A DNA stretch of 64,000 nucleotides, taken from NCBI RefSeq assembly GCF_005405185.1, contig NZ_BJDO01000009.1, forward strand, positions 1 to 64,000, written 5' to 3'. Below, in pieces: positions 29,220 to 39,354 of this stretch. The position numbers were made by a program, and so were the translations under genes. The stretch comes from Secundilactobacillus hailunensis. Its GTDB lineage: Bacteria; Bacillota; Bacilli; Lactobacillales; Lactobacillaceae. Every line of letters starts with the position of its first letter. The first letter of the stretch is position 1. The notes under the pieces are model-generated. The model was not told where the DNA came from and searched no databases. It saw nothing but the letters and a program-made list of their open reading frames with translations.

Positions 29220-29906
29220 ATGAAATACGGTATTTTATGCGCCATGGATGAAGAAATTGAAACGTTAAAAAAAGCCTTAGTCAACGAAAACGTCGTGGAT
29301 GTTTCCGGCGTGTCGTTTTATGAAGGGACGATCAGTGACCAGGATGTGGTTTTAGTCCGTTCAGGGATCGGTAAAGTACAGGCTGGACTAACGACTGCCT
29401 TATTGATCACGCAGTTTCACGTTGACGTGGTCATTAACTCTGGTTCGGCCGGTGGTATCGGCAAGGGTCTGCACGTGGGCGACGTGGTATTATCAACGCA
29501 GACGGCCTATCACGATGTCGACGCACGGGCGTTTGATTACGTCTACGGTCAATTACCCGGCCAACCTGCCCGCTTTGATGCTGACAAGACCTGGGTTGCA
29601 AAGCTAGAACAAGCCGCTAAATCAACTGGACTGAACGTTAAAACCGGTCTGATCGTTTCTGGGGATCAATTTATTGCCAGTCACGAAGCTGTCGAAAAAA
29701 TCTTAGCCCATTTTCCAGATGCCTTATCCAGTGAAATGGAAGGCGCGGCAGTTGGCCAAGTGGCCCACCAATTTAACACCCCTTACGTCGTGGTTCGGGC
29801 AATGTCTGATGTTGGTGACGAAAACGCCGGGGTCAGCTTTGATGACTTTATTATTGAGGCTGGTAAACGGTCAGCACAAATGTTGTTGGTCCTGTTTGCA
29901 GTTTAA
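29220..29906 (+). CDS. mtnN: 5'-methylthioadenosine/S-adenosylhomocysteine nucleosidase
   Basis: Pfs/MtnN (228 aa) splits MTA and SAH to adenine and the thioribose sugar. It thus clears SAM by-products and feeds the activated methyl cycle and AI-2 precursor. MDEEIETLKKAL at the N-terminus carries the catalytic Glu. NSGSAGGIG, SGDQFI and SSEMEGAAVGQVAH with the substrate-binding Met-Glu pair are all present, as is the catalytic Asp in AMSDVGDE. ATG has GTGAGG upstream. Confidence 0.95.
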   Translation: MKYGILCAMDEEIETLKKALVNENVVDVSGVSFYEGTISDQDVVLVRSGIGKVQAGLTTALLITQFHVDVVINSGSAGGIGKGLHVGDVVLSTQTAYHDVDARAFDYVYGQLPGQPARFDADKTWVAKLEQAAKSTGLNVKTGLIVSGDQFIASHEAVEKILAHFPDALSSEMEGAAVGQVAHQFNTPYVVVRAMSDVGDENAGVSFDDFIIEAGKRSAQMLLVLFAV

Positions 29907-29927
29907 CGAGTTAAAGGAGTACTTAAA

Positions 29928-31088
29928 GTGAAAGAAATTTACTTAGATAACGCAGCCACCACCCCCATTTCTGACGAGGTGCTCGCGGAAATGACGGATA
30001 AGCTGCAAAACGTTTACGGCAACGCGTCAACCCTTTATGGCTTAGGGCGTCAAGCGCACACCGTTCTGGAAAACAGCCGGCAGATTATTGCCCAGAGCAT
30101 TAATGCCGATGAAGATGACATTATTTTTACCAGTGGCGGGACTGAATCTGATAACACGGCTATTATGCAAACGGCCTATGCACGCCAATCATTAGGCAAA
30201 CACATTATTACCACGGCGGTTGAACATGAGGCGATTTTAAAGCCCCTGCATTTTCTAGAAGAACAGGGCTTTGAAGTGACCTATCTACCAGTCGATGAAA
30301 ATGGTCAGATCAGCCTCGATGACTTCAAACACGCCTTACGTGATGATACGATCTTGGTTACCATCATGACCGGGAATAACGAAGTGGGGACGCATATGCC
30401 GATTCACGAGATCGGTGAACTGCTGAAGGATCACCAAGCTTGGTTCCATACGGATGCGGTGCAGGCTTACGGTTTGCTGGACATTGATGTTAAACGCGAC
30501 CATATCGACATGCTGTCTACCTCGGCACATAAGATCAACGGGCCAAAAATGGTCGGCTTTCTATACCGTAAAACGGGGATCAACTTTCCCAGTTTTATCA
30601 AGGGCGGCGACCAGGAAGAAAAGCGCCGTGCTGGGACGGAAAACGTACCGGGAATCGCTGGTATGGCGGCAGCCGTTAAAACGATCACTTCTGAAGAAAA
30701 GGCCCATCGTCAAGAGAAGTACTTTCAGTTCAAGCAGCAGATTGTTAAAGGCTTGACGGACGCTGGCGTGGACTTTGAAGTGAACGGGTCACTGGACCGG
30801 AATAATTTACAGCACGTGTTGAACCTGTGGATCAAAGGGGTCTCAACCTACGTTATGCAGACCAACCTTGATCTAGCTGGGATTGCCGTTTCCGGCGGTT
30901 CAGCCTGCACGGCGGGGTCAATTGAACCATCGCATGTTTTGACCGCCATGTTTGGTTCAGACAGTCCCCGAATCTCAGAGTCCATTCGGATCAGTTTCGG
31001 TCGTTACACGACTGGGGTCGATATTTCAGCACTGGTAACAAATATTTCTAAAATTGTGTCTCGGGTAAAGACACGCAGTGAGGGATAA
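29928..31088 (+). CDS. nifS: Cysteine desulfurase (NifS/IscS family)
   Basis: PLP enzyme of 386 aa that takes sulfur from cysteine as a persulfide. The N-terminus YLDNAATTPIS, the PLP lysine K202 in SAHKINGPK and the catalytic Cys C327 in SGGSACTAGS are intact. The first downstream core genes are DUF1831 and mnmA, so it most likely supplies sulfur for tRNA 2-thiolation. The start is GTG with AAAGGAG upstream. Directly after it a tnpB element is inserted, which separates it from its usual partners. Confidence 0.93.
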   Translation: MKEIYLDNAATTPISDEVLAEMTDKLQNVYGNASTLYGLGRQAHTVLENSRQIIAQSINADEDDIIFTSGGTESDNTAIMQTAYARQSLGKHIITTAVEHEAILKPLHFLEEQGFEVTYLPVDENGQISLDDFKHALRDDTILVTIMTGNNEVGTHMPIHEIGELLKDHQAWFHTDAVQAYGLLDIDVKRDHIDMLSTSAHKINGPKMVGFLYRKTGINFPSFIKGGDQEEKRRAGTENVPGIAGMAAAVKTITSEEKAHRQEKYFQFKQQIVKGLTDAGVDFEVNGSLDRNNLQHVLNLWIKGVSTYVMQTNLDLAGIAVSGGSACTAGSIEPSHVLTAMFGSDSPRISESIRISFGRYTTGVDISALVTNISKIVSRVKTRSEG

Positions 31089-31249
31089 ATGCCTACCATT
31101 CTGTTATAAAAGTCTCTAATGACTTATCAAAAGGGATGAAACCTTGTTGTTCTGCTAGTCTTAATGAACTGACTGATTTTGAAAATAGTTTCCCTCATAA
31201 TTCCCTTAAAATACCTTTTAAAGGGATCTATCGGGTATAATTAGCTTGA

Positions 31250-31268
31250 ACCCACTGGGTAAGTGGGT
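31250..31268 (+). repeat. Left-end subterminal hairpin of the tnpB element
   Basis: ACCCACT (31250-31256) and AGTGGGT (31262-31268) form a perfect 7-bp stem with a 5-nt loop, 29 bp before tnpB. IS200/IS605 elements carry such imperfect palindromes near their ends for recognition by TnpA. Confidence 0.5.
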
Positions 31269-31297
31269 CACCAAACTTAATTAAATGAGGAAATACG

Positions 31298-32476
31298 ATG
31301 TTAATTACCTATAAAGTTGAGCTTAAGCCAACTGACAAGCAGGCTTGGCTGATTGATCAGCAGATATCCGGTAGTCGCTGGGCCTACAACCTCTTTTTAG
31401 ATATTAATCGTCAACGTTATGAGTGTGGTTATCACTACATGAGTGCCTATGAGTTTTCTAGGTGGTTTAATCATGATTATTTGGATGTTAATCCAGATGA
31501 TCAGTGGATTAAAGAATTATCTTCCAAGTCTGTGAAGCAGGCGTTTATTGATGCGGATACAGCTATGAAACGTTTTTTTAAGAGGCTAAGTAACTACCCG
31601 CATTGGCGTTCGTTTAAACGAGGTCAAGGTAGCTACTACTTTGTTAAGAATAGTCAAAAACAGATCATTGCTTGTGACCGGCACCGGATTAAATTGCCCA
31701 AACTGGGCTGGATACGATTGAAAGAATTCGGCTACATTCCTACTGATGCTGAACATTTTGTGATTAAACAAGGACGAGTGAAAGTTAAAGCTGGTCGGTA
31801 TTATCTGACCTGTGTCGTAGAACAGGCTGATTCGCTTCAACCTATATTAGATGGTTGTCCTATCGGCATTGATCTAGGATTAAAGAATTTTGCAATTTTA
31901 AGTAATGGTTCCACCTATAGCAATCAGAACAAAAGCAGTCGTCTGAAGCGAATTAGAAAACGGCTTCGACGATTACAAAGAAAATTATCACGCCAGTATC
32001 GTGCACTGAAGGCTAGAAAACTGAAGGAAGGTAGATCTGCTACTGATTTGAACCTAGCCAAAACTCAGCTGAAGGTGCAACGGCTTTATCAACGATTAAC
32101 TAATATTCAGATTGATTATCAAAATAAGCTGATTGCCACTGTGGTGAGAACCAAGCCGCAGTGGATTGCCTTAGAAGATTTGAATGTTAGCGGGATGATG
32201 AGAAATCGGCATTTAGCTAAAGCTATCGCTCAACAAGGTTTCTACAACTTTAGAGTAAAATTGATTGCTAAATGTCAGTAATTAGGAATTCCAGTACATT
32301 TAACTGGACGTTTTGAGCCAACTTCCAAACTTTGTCACCAATGTGGCACTAAGAAAGTAAGCTTAAAGCTGAGTGAACGCACTTATCACTGCCCTAATTG
32401 CAACTATACCAATGACCGTGATTTAAATGCTGCCCTGAATATCAGGGATACGAAAAACTTTGTCTTAGCCTACTAA
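31298..32476 (+). pseudogene. tnpB: tnpB (RNA-guided nuclease family) with in-frame stop
   Basis: TnpB of IS200/IS605-type elements, the compact ancestor-like relative of Cas12. The RuvC residues are present: D192 in GIDLGLKNFA, E293 in ALEDLNV and D375 in DRDLNAA. The zinc ribbon C346-x2-C349 and C365-x2-C368 is also present. A TAA at codon 328 (32279-32281) interrupts the frame, and the frame continues unbroken to 32476 with LGIPVHLTGRFEP. The expressed product would stop before the zinc ribbon and the last RuvC residue and should be inactive. A single C-to-T change of CAA would explain it. ATG has GAGGAAA upstream. Confidence 0.88.
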
Positions 32477-32590
32477 ACCAGGCTGCAAAGCATGTACCGG
32501 TGGCTAGCCGGGAATTGACGCTTGTGGACTATCATATCAACCGCAGTAGCGGGCAACGTGCGAGGCGGGATAGGAAGAAACAAGAATAAT
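32477..32590 (+). ncRNA. Candidate omega (guide) RNA region at the tnpB right end
   Basis: TnpB elements encode an omega RNA that covers the 3' end of tnpB and the right end, with the guide taken from flanking DNA. Here the region holds paired segments: CCGG (32497-32500) with CCGG (32508-32511), and CCGC-AGTA-GCGG (32541-32552). The exact 3' boundary and guide cannot be read without a related empty site. Functional only if an intact TnpB is supplied elsewhere. Confidence 0.35.
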
Positions 32591-32630
32591 CGTTAACTTT
32601 TTATAAGTTATCAGTAGCAGGCGAAGTAAG

Positions 32631-32978
32631 ATGGCATTTGATAAAACAACTAAGTTACAGGGTGACGAGCAGTCGTATACAATCAGTGATGGCATTAAGA
32701 AATTTTCACTGAGAGATGTTGGCTTTAATGAAAGTAAGAACGGCAGCTTCACGTTAAAGCGCTCATTGGACCCAGCGTCCCCCTATAATGCAACGGTAGA
32801 ATTAAAAGTCATGGTCAATTCAGATTTAAGCGGCTTTAAAATGGCTGCTGTTGCGGGTAATGGTATGCGTGAAGTGAACATTTTCAAAATGGATCGCAAA
32901 GATGCCTTTCTGGAACAGTTCCATTACATTATGGATAATCTGGAAGAACGCGAGATCATCGTGCCAGTAACGCACTAA
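32631..32978 (+). CDS. DUF1831 family protein
   Basis: Soluble protein of 115 aa matching DUF1831, a family found mainly in lactobacilli between a NifS-type desulfurase and mnmA. Function is unknown. Its constant position suggests a role in sulfur relay to tRNA, which is inference. No cysteine is present, so it cannot itself carry a persulfide. ATG has AGGCGAAG upstream. The tnpB element separates it from nifS. Confidence 0.85.
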   Translation: MAFDKTTKLQGDEQSYTISDGIKKFSLRDVGFNESKNGSFTLKRSLDPASPYNATVELKVMVNSDLSGFKMAAVAGNGMREVNIFKMDRKDAFLEQFHYIMDNLEEREIIVPVTH

Positions 32979-33068
32979 TCGCTTGCAATCACTGCTATTG
33001 GCGTGTATTATCATTTATACTGGATTTTTGCGACCTTCAACTCGTAGATTCTCCAGAATCTGTTATGA

Positions 33069-34208
<1,140 letters not shown>

Positions 34209-34218
34209 ATAGGTAATC

Positions 34219-34260
34219 AAAACCAACTTGGGTTCTATGCAGAACTTAGGTTGGTTTTTT
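34219..34260 (+). terminator. Terminator after mnmA
   Basis: AAAACCAAC (from 34219) pairs with GTTGGTTTT, continued by an AGAAC/GTTCT inner stem around ATGC, followed by T. Confidence 0.88.
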
Positions 34261-34326
34261 CGAGTCAACCTGTCATAATAGGATTGATTAATTTTAAAAA
34301 TTAACGTTGGTTGAGAGGGACAGACA

Positions 34327-34986
34327 TTGAAATTATTTTTCTTACGACATGGTAAAACCGAATGGAATCTTGAGTCACGTTATCAAGGTGCGGGTGGTGA
34401 TTCGCCGCTCTTACCTGAAAGCTATGATGAAATTAAGCAAGCTGGGACGTATTTAAAACAGATCAAATTTGCCCATATTTATGCCAGTCCGATTAAGCGG
34501 GCCCGGGATACGGCCAGTACTGTCCGTCAGTATCTACCTGGCAGACCAGCTCTCAGTTTGCTGAGTCGGCTGGAAGAGTTTCACCTGGGTAAAATGGAGG
34601 GGATGCGCTTTAAAGAGGCCCAAACCCGGTTTCCTGAGGAATTCGACGCTTTTCGTAACGCACCGGCTGATTATCGTCCAGTGGAAATTGGCGGTGAAAG
34701 CTTTCAGGAAGTGATCGACCGGATGACACCGGCGATTCAAACCATTGTTCATAATTATCCAAACGATGATCAAAACGTTTTGATCGTTAGCCACGGGGCG
34801 GCTTTAAACGCTGAGATCAACGCGTTATTGGGGACACCCTTAGCCCATTTACGGGATCGTGGCGGGCTGAGTAATACCTCCACGACCATTTTAGAGACCC
34901 ATGATGTAGGTGCACACTATGAACTAGTGGCCTGGAACAAAACCGATTATTTGAAACGAAAACTTGATTCAACAGACACTATTTAG
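34327..34986 (+). CDS. Histidine phosphatase (phosphoglycerate mutase-like)
   Basis: Branch-1 histidine phosphatase of 219 aa. The motif LRHGKTEWN gives the phospho-accepting H8. SPIKRARDTA and the second His in VSHGAALNAEI complete the active site. These proteins act on varied phosphometabolites. True cofactor-dependent phosphoglycerate mutases are longer and better conserved, so a general phosphatase is more likely. The start is TTG with GAGAGGGA upstream. It begins a short operon with the TPR and recD2 genes. Confidence 0.85.
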   Translation: MKLFFLRHGKTEWNLESRYQGAGGDSPLLPESYDEIKQAGTYLKQIKFAHIYASPIKRARDTASTVRQYLPGRPALSLLSRLEEFHLGKMEGMRFKEAQTRFPEEFDAFRNAPADYRPVEIGGESFQEVIDRMTPAIQTIVHNYPNDDQNVLIVSHGAALNAEINALLGTPLAHLRDRGGLSNTSTTILETHDVGAHYELVAWNKTDYLKRKLDSTDTI

Positions 34987-34998
34987 AGGGGCGAGGAC

Positions 34999-35727
34999 AT
35001 GACTGAAACAAATCAACAGCAGGATGCTCAAAAGGCTGAGCGGGATGCGAAACAAAAAGAATCAGAACAGCTCATGCACCGGCTGATTCAAGAAATTGAT
35101 GATGATCCAGATAACTACCATACCTACTATGATTTAGGGGCACTGTTAGTTAATCTAAAGAGCTATTCTCAAGCAGAAGAATTAATGATGAAGGCGCTGG
35201 GGCTATTTGCGGATAAGAGCCGGGCTGCCAAGGATACCTTAACGTACGGTCTGGGTAACGTGTACTACGCGGCTGGGGAATTTCAAAAAGCCATTGCGCA
35301 GTTCAATAAAGTTAAAGATTCTAAGTTAAAAAGTGATGCCTACATGATGTTAGCGCAAAGCTATATGGGTAATAACGACCATAAAACGGCGCTGGCATTC
35401 GCGTTGACCGCCGCAGAAAATCACCGGCAGGATCCGCAAGTCAACCAATTGATTGCGGATAATCTATTAGCAGTCGGCAGTTTTAAAGAGGCTGCTGAGT
35501 ACTACGATAAAACGTTAGCCAGTGATCCGAAAAATGGCCACGCTCAATTTGACCGTGGGATTGCCGCTGTCGTCATGGGTGAAGATGCCACTGAGTACTT
35601 TAACCAAGCCAAGCAATTAGACCCTAAGTACTATCAAAAAGGGCAGTCACGGTTAGCCGATATTCAAGGGGCTTTAACTAAAAAGAAAACTGATCAAAAG
35701 TCCAAAGATGATCAGACGAACGCTTAA
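34999..35727 (+). CDS. TPR-repeat protein
   Basis: Cytoplasmic protein of 242 aa with about five tetratricopeptide repeats (residues 30-215). Helical pairs such as YYDLGALLVNLKSYSQAEEL and AAEYYDKTLASDPKNGHAQF are visible, with charged tails rich in Gln, Lys and Asp at both ends. Such proteins serve as protein-binding scaffolds. The partner is unknown, but its steady place before recD2 in lactobacilli is notable. ATG follows GAGGGGCGAGG. Confidence 0.85.
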   Translation: MTETNQQQDAQKAERDAKQKESEQLMHRLIQEIDDDPDNYHTYYDLGALLVNLKSYSQAEELMMKALGLFADKSRAAKDTLTYGLGNVYYAAGEFQKAIAQFNKVKDSKLKSDAYMMLAQSYMGNNDHKTALAFALTAAENHRQDPQVNQLIADNLLAVGSFKEAAEYYDKTLASDPKNGHAQFDRGIAAVVMGEDATEYFNQAKQLDPKYYQKGQSRLADIQGALTKKKTDQKSKDDQTNA

Positions 35728-35748
35728 TCTGAAAGTGGGATGTGCAAA

Positions 35749-38271
35749 ATGGCCAGTGAAAATATAAATCTATTTGATGCGGATCAAAAGCCACAGCAGT
35801 CCTACATCGTTGGTACAGTATCAGCGACTTTTTTTGAAAGTCCAGATAGTTTTTACAAGGTCTTACTGGTGAAGGTCTCGCAAACTAACCTTGACTGGCG
35901 TGGTGATGAGATCGTGGTGACCGGTAACTTTGCCGATGTGGCTGAAGAGATGCCTTATCGCTTCTTTGGTAAATTAGTGGAACATCCCAAATACGGCCAG
36001 CAATTTCAGGCGGATAATTATCAAAACGAGGCGCCAACGACTAAGGAAGGCATTGTTCAGTATCTGTCAGGCGATGACTTTCCGGGATTAGGCAAAAAAA
36101 CGGCTGAAAAGATTGTCGCCTTACTGGGCTTAACGGCCATTGATCAGATCAATCAGGACCCATCAGTACTGGATCCGCTAAATTTAAAAACTGAAGTGAA
36201 ACAGACGCTGATTGACAACTTGACCAGTAATAACGGCGTCGAACAGATCATTATTGGTCTAAACGGCTACGGCTTTGGCAGTCGGCTCGCCAGTGTGATT
36301 TTTGAACGTTATAAGGAAAAAACGCTGCAGGTGATTCAGGAGAACCCCTATCAGTTAGTTGAAGACATTAACGGGGTGAGTTTTAAACGGGCTGACCAAA
36401 TTGCGGATCAGCTCGGCATTGGTACCCAGTCACCGCAACGGATTCAGGCCGGGTTGCTGCAAACGTTAAGTGAACTGGCCATGGCGGACGGTAACACTTT
36501 TACCACTGCGGAACCGTTACTGAACGGCACCGTTCGACTCTTGCAGGATAGCCGCAATGAAGCAGTCGATCCACAATTGATTGCGGATCAGCTGATCGAA
36601 CTGGGAAAAGCGCAAAAGGTGGTTGGCGAAGGTAACCGGATCTTCTTGAAGGGTCTCTATGACGCGGAATGGCAGGCAGCGGAACACCTCAACCGCATCT
36701 GTCAGGCTGAGGATCTGCCCAGCTTTAAGGATAAAGTGATTGAAAAACAGATGCGCTTAGTTGAACGCAATCTGGGAATTACCTACGATGAGTCGCAGGA
36801 GTCAGCGATTTTAGCGGCGATTCAATCCCACGTTTTCCTGTTGACGGGTGGTCCGGGAACGGGTAAAACGACCATTATTAACGGCATTGTGAACCTGTAT
36901 GCGAAATTGCACGAGCTGTCCTTAGACGTTAATCAGTATAAGGACCAGCCGTTTCCCATTCTGCTGGCCGCACCAACGGGCCGGGCAGCGAAACGGATGA
37001 GTGAAACGACCGGTTTACCTGCCAGTACGATCCACCGGCTATTAGGACTGACGGGACGGGAAAATAACGACGATGTGACGGCTAAAGATCTGGAAGGCTC
37101 GCTGTTGATCGTTGACGAAATGTCGATGGTGGATATTTATCTGTTCCGCACGCTGCTGCGGGCCATTCCCGACTCCATGCAGGTGGTATTAGTCGGTGAT
37201 AAAGATCAGTTACCATCCGTTGGGCCAGGACAGGTTTTCTTTGACCTCTTAAGCAGTCATCGGCTGAAGGAAATGGAGCTCAACACGATTTATCGCCAGG
37301 ACGACGATTCGTCGATCATTCCGTTAGCCCACGACATTAAAATTGGCAAATTACCAGCTGATTTTACGCAAAATAAGTCTGACCGGTCATTTATTGCTTG
37401 CAACGCCTATCAGATGCCTTCCGTGATTGAACAAATTGTTGGCAAGGCCAAGCAGCGGGGCTTCTCCGCGGACGATTTTCAAGTGTTGGCACCGATGTAC
37501 CGGGGTCCAGCCGGGGTAACGCGTTTAAATACGCTGATTCAAGATATTATGAATCCCTTAAGTGATACCCGTAAAAAAGAAGTTGAATTTCGCGGTGAAA
37601 AATTCCGAATTGGGGACAAGGTGTTACACCTAGTCAATAGTCCCGAAAATAACGTGTTTAACGGTGACATTGGCTCGATCGTGGGCATCACCTTAGCTAA
37701 ATCGAAGGGGAATACGGATAAAGTCGATAAACTTACCGTTGCCTTTGACACGACTGAAGTTACCTATCCGCGCAATGAATGGGATAAGTTAACGTTGGCG
37801 TACTGCACGACGATTCATAAGGCGCAGGGGAGCCAATTTAAAATGGTGATTCTACCCATGGTCATGCAGTATTCGCGGATGCTGCAACGTAATCTGCTGT
37901 ATACCGCCATTACTCGGGCTAAGTCAACGTTGATTTTACTGGGTGAACAAGCGGCGTTTGAAACCAGTGTCAAGCGGCAGTCAGTTAACCGCCAAACGGC
38001 GCTAGTAGACCGTATTACGGCGACTATCAGTGACGTTCAGGAATCAATTAGCCAGCAGGCGGCTGAAAAACCAGCTGCCAGCAAGCCCGTTGATCAGCCT
38101 GAAGGAGCCTCGCAACCGCAATCAGAGGCCCAACCGGAACCAGTAGCCGAAGATAATGGACCGACGATTTTAAACGATGGCATTTTAACCATGTCGTTGG
38201 TCAGCAGCGGTCAGATCGATCCGATGATCGGAATGGGAAAGATCACGCCAAAATCGTTTACTAAAAATTAG
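35749..38271 (+). CDS. recD2: ATP-dependent helicase RecD2
   Basis: RecD2-type 5'-3' DNA helicase of 840 aa, present without RecBC in Firmicutes and linked to replication and repair. The N-terminal OB-like region and helix-hairpin-helix pieces (about 1-330) precede the motor: Walker A GGPGTGKTT, Walker B IVDEMSM, and the UvrD-C part with TIHKAQGSQF and YTAITRAK. A Gln/Pro/Glu-rich tail of about 60 residues links to a short conserved end. ATG at 35749 has AGTGGGA 8 nt upstream. The ATG at 35740 abuts that site. Confidence 0.95.
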   Translation: MASENINLFDADQKPQQSYIVGTVSATFFESPDSFYKVLLVKVSQTNLDWRGDEIVVTGNFADVAEEMPYRFFGKLVEHPKYGQQFQADNYQNEAPTTKEGIVQYLSGDDFPGLGKKTAEKIVALLGLTAIDQINQDPSVLDPLNLKTEVKQTLIDNLTSNNGVEQIIIGLNGYGFGSRLASVIFERYKEKTLQVIQENPYQLVEDINGVSFKRADQIADQLGIGTQSPQRIQAGLLQTLSELAMADGNTFTTAEPLLNGTVRLLQDSRNEAVDPQLIADQLIELGKAQKVVGEGNRIFLKGLYDAEWQAAEHLNRICQAEDLPSFKDKVIEKQMRLVERNLGITYDESQESAILAAIQSHVFLLTGGPGTGKTTIINGIVNLYAKLHELSLDVNQYKDQPFPILLAAPTGRAAKRMSETTGLPASTIHRLLGLTGRENNDDVTAKDLEGSLLIVDEMSMVDIYLFRTLLRAIPDSMQVVLVGDKDQLPSVGPGQVFFDLLSSHRLKEMELNTIYRQDDDSSIIPLAHDIKIGKLPADFTQNKSDRSFIACNAYQMPSVIEQIVGKAKQRGFSADDFQVLAPMYRGPAGVTRLNTLIQDIMNPLSDTRKKEVEFRGEKFRIGDKVLHLVNSPENNVFNGDIGSIVGITLAKSKGNTDKVDKLTVAFDTTEVTYPRNEWDKLTLAYCTTIHKAQGSQFKMVILPMVMQYSRMLQRNLLYTAITRAKSTLILLGEQAAFETSVKRQSVNRQTALVDRITATISDVQESISQQAAEKPAASKPVDQPEGASQPQSEAQPEPVAEDNGPTILNDGILTMSLVSSGQIDPMIGMGKITPKSFTKN

Positions 38272-38330
38272 CGATAGTGTACTATTTGTTTATGCAGGTA
38301 AATTGACAATACAAATTCTGGAGGAAAAAC

Positions 38331-39293
38331 ATGCCAAATCAAAGTGAAACTGAACATCCTTTAAAGATGTTTGCGTTAAATTCAAACCGGCCACTGGCAG
38401 ATAAGATTGCTGCGGCAGCGGGTGTCGAACTGGGTAAGGCCACCATCAAGCACTTCAGTGATGGTGAAATTTCGATTACGGTAGACGAAAGTATTCGTGG
38501 CGATGACATTTTCTTGATTCAGTCAGTTTCAGATCCAGTCAATACGATGCTAATGGAGTTATTGATCATGGTGGATGCTGTCCGTCGTGCCAGCGCCCAT
38601 TCAATTACGGTGGTGATTCCGTATTACGGTTATTCTCGGGCGGACCGCAAAGCCCGTTCCCGCGAGCCCATTACGGCTAAATTGATCGCGTCGTTACTAG
38701 AAGATGACGGTGTTAACCGGGTCGTCACACTTGATCTACACGCTGCCCAACTGCAAGGGTTCTTTGATATTCCAATGGATCATTTGGAAGCCGCCCCATT
38801 ACTGGCGGGCTATTTTGAAGATCACCACTTGACTGATAATTTGGTCATCGTTTCACCCGATCACGCTGGGGTCTCAAAAGCCCGGCGAATGGCGGACCTC
38901 CTGCACGCACCGTTAGCCATTATTGATAATCGGGATCCAAACAAATCAACGACTTCGGCTGAGGCTGTGATCGGTTCTGTTAAGGGTAAAAACGCGATCT
39001 TAGTGGATGACATTATTGATACGGCTGTGCGGATCTCAATTTCAGCTCAGACATTGAAGAACGCTGGCGCCAACGATATCTATGCCGTGGCAACCCACCC
39101 GGTCTTTAGTAAGAACGCCGTCAGCCAAATGGTGAACTCACCATTGAAAAAAGTGATCGTGACCGACTCAATTCAAATGCCAGAAGAGAAGCAATTTGAT
39201 AAACTGGAAATTATTTCCGTTGGTAACTTGATGGGTCAGGCGATTCGACGCATTTATTCTGAACAAAGCGTTGGTCAGCTTTTTATCCAGTAA
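38331..39293 (+). CDS. prs2: Ribose-phosphate pyrophosphokinase, divergent copy
   Basis: PRPP synthetase family (320 aa), making PRPP from ribose 5-phosphate and ATP for nucleotide, His and Trp synthesis. The flexible loop [15 protein letters not shown] and the metal site [15 protein letters not shown] are normal. The PRPP-binding loop reads [10 protein letters not shown] (226-235), with Val-Arg where the family usually has Gly-Thr. The symbol is used because lactobacilli often carry a second, less conserved prs. Activity may be altered. It begins 59 bp after recD2 with GGAGGAAA as ribosome site. Confidence 0.85.
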   Translation: MPNQSETEHPLKMFALNSNRPLADKIAAAAGVELGKATIKHFSDGEISITVDESIRGDDIFLIQSVSDPVNTMLMELLIMVDAVRRASAHSITVVIPYYGYSRADRKARSREPITAKLIASLLEDDGVNRVVTLDLHAAQLQGFFDIPMDHLEAAPLLAGYFEDHHLTDNLVIVSPDHAGVSKARRMADLLHAPLAIIDNRDPNKSTTSAEAVIGSVKGKNAILVDDIIDTAVRISISAQTLKNAGANDIYAVATHPVFSKNAVSQMVNSPLKKVIVTDSIQMPEEKQFDKLEIISVGNLMGQAIRRIYSEQSVGQLFIQ

Positions 39294-39354
39294 AAGTAAG
39301 ACCAGTATTGTATAGTTGTTAAAGACAAAAAATTAGAGATGGAGAGTAGGCATC

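Larger units (their letters stand above)
31240..32590 (+). mobile_element. IS200/IS605-type tnpB element, no tnpA
   Basis: An element with a tnpB gene and no tnpA transposase lies between nifS and the DUF1831 gene. A left-side hairpin is at 31250-31268. Right-side hairpins and a G-rich end lie after tnpB. Ends are approximate because these elements lack terminal inverted repeats and make no target duplication. About 150 bp between nifS and the hairpin shows nothing recognisable. Without tnpA it can move only with help in trans. Confidence 0.7.

Noticed and set aside
32282-32476. Separate short zinc-ribbon gene after the tnpB stop
   Set aside because: It is in the same frame as tnpB, has no start or ribosome site of its own and continues the TnpB zinc ribbon. 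It is the cut-off end of the pseudogene.
38290-38330. Promoter for prs2 from the TTGACA at 38303
   Set aside because: The hexamer is perfect but no -10 fits before the ribosome site and ATG at 38331. Cotranscription with recD2 or another promoter is more likely.
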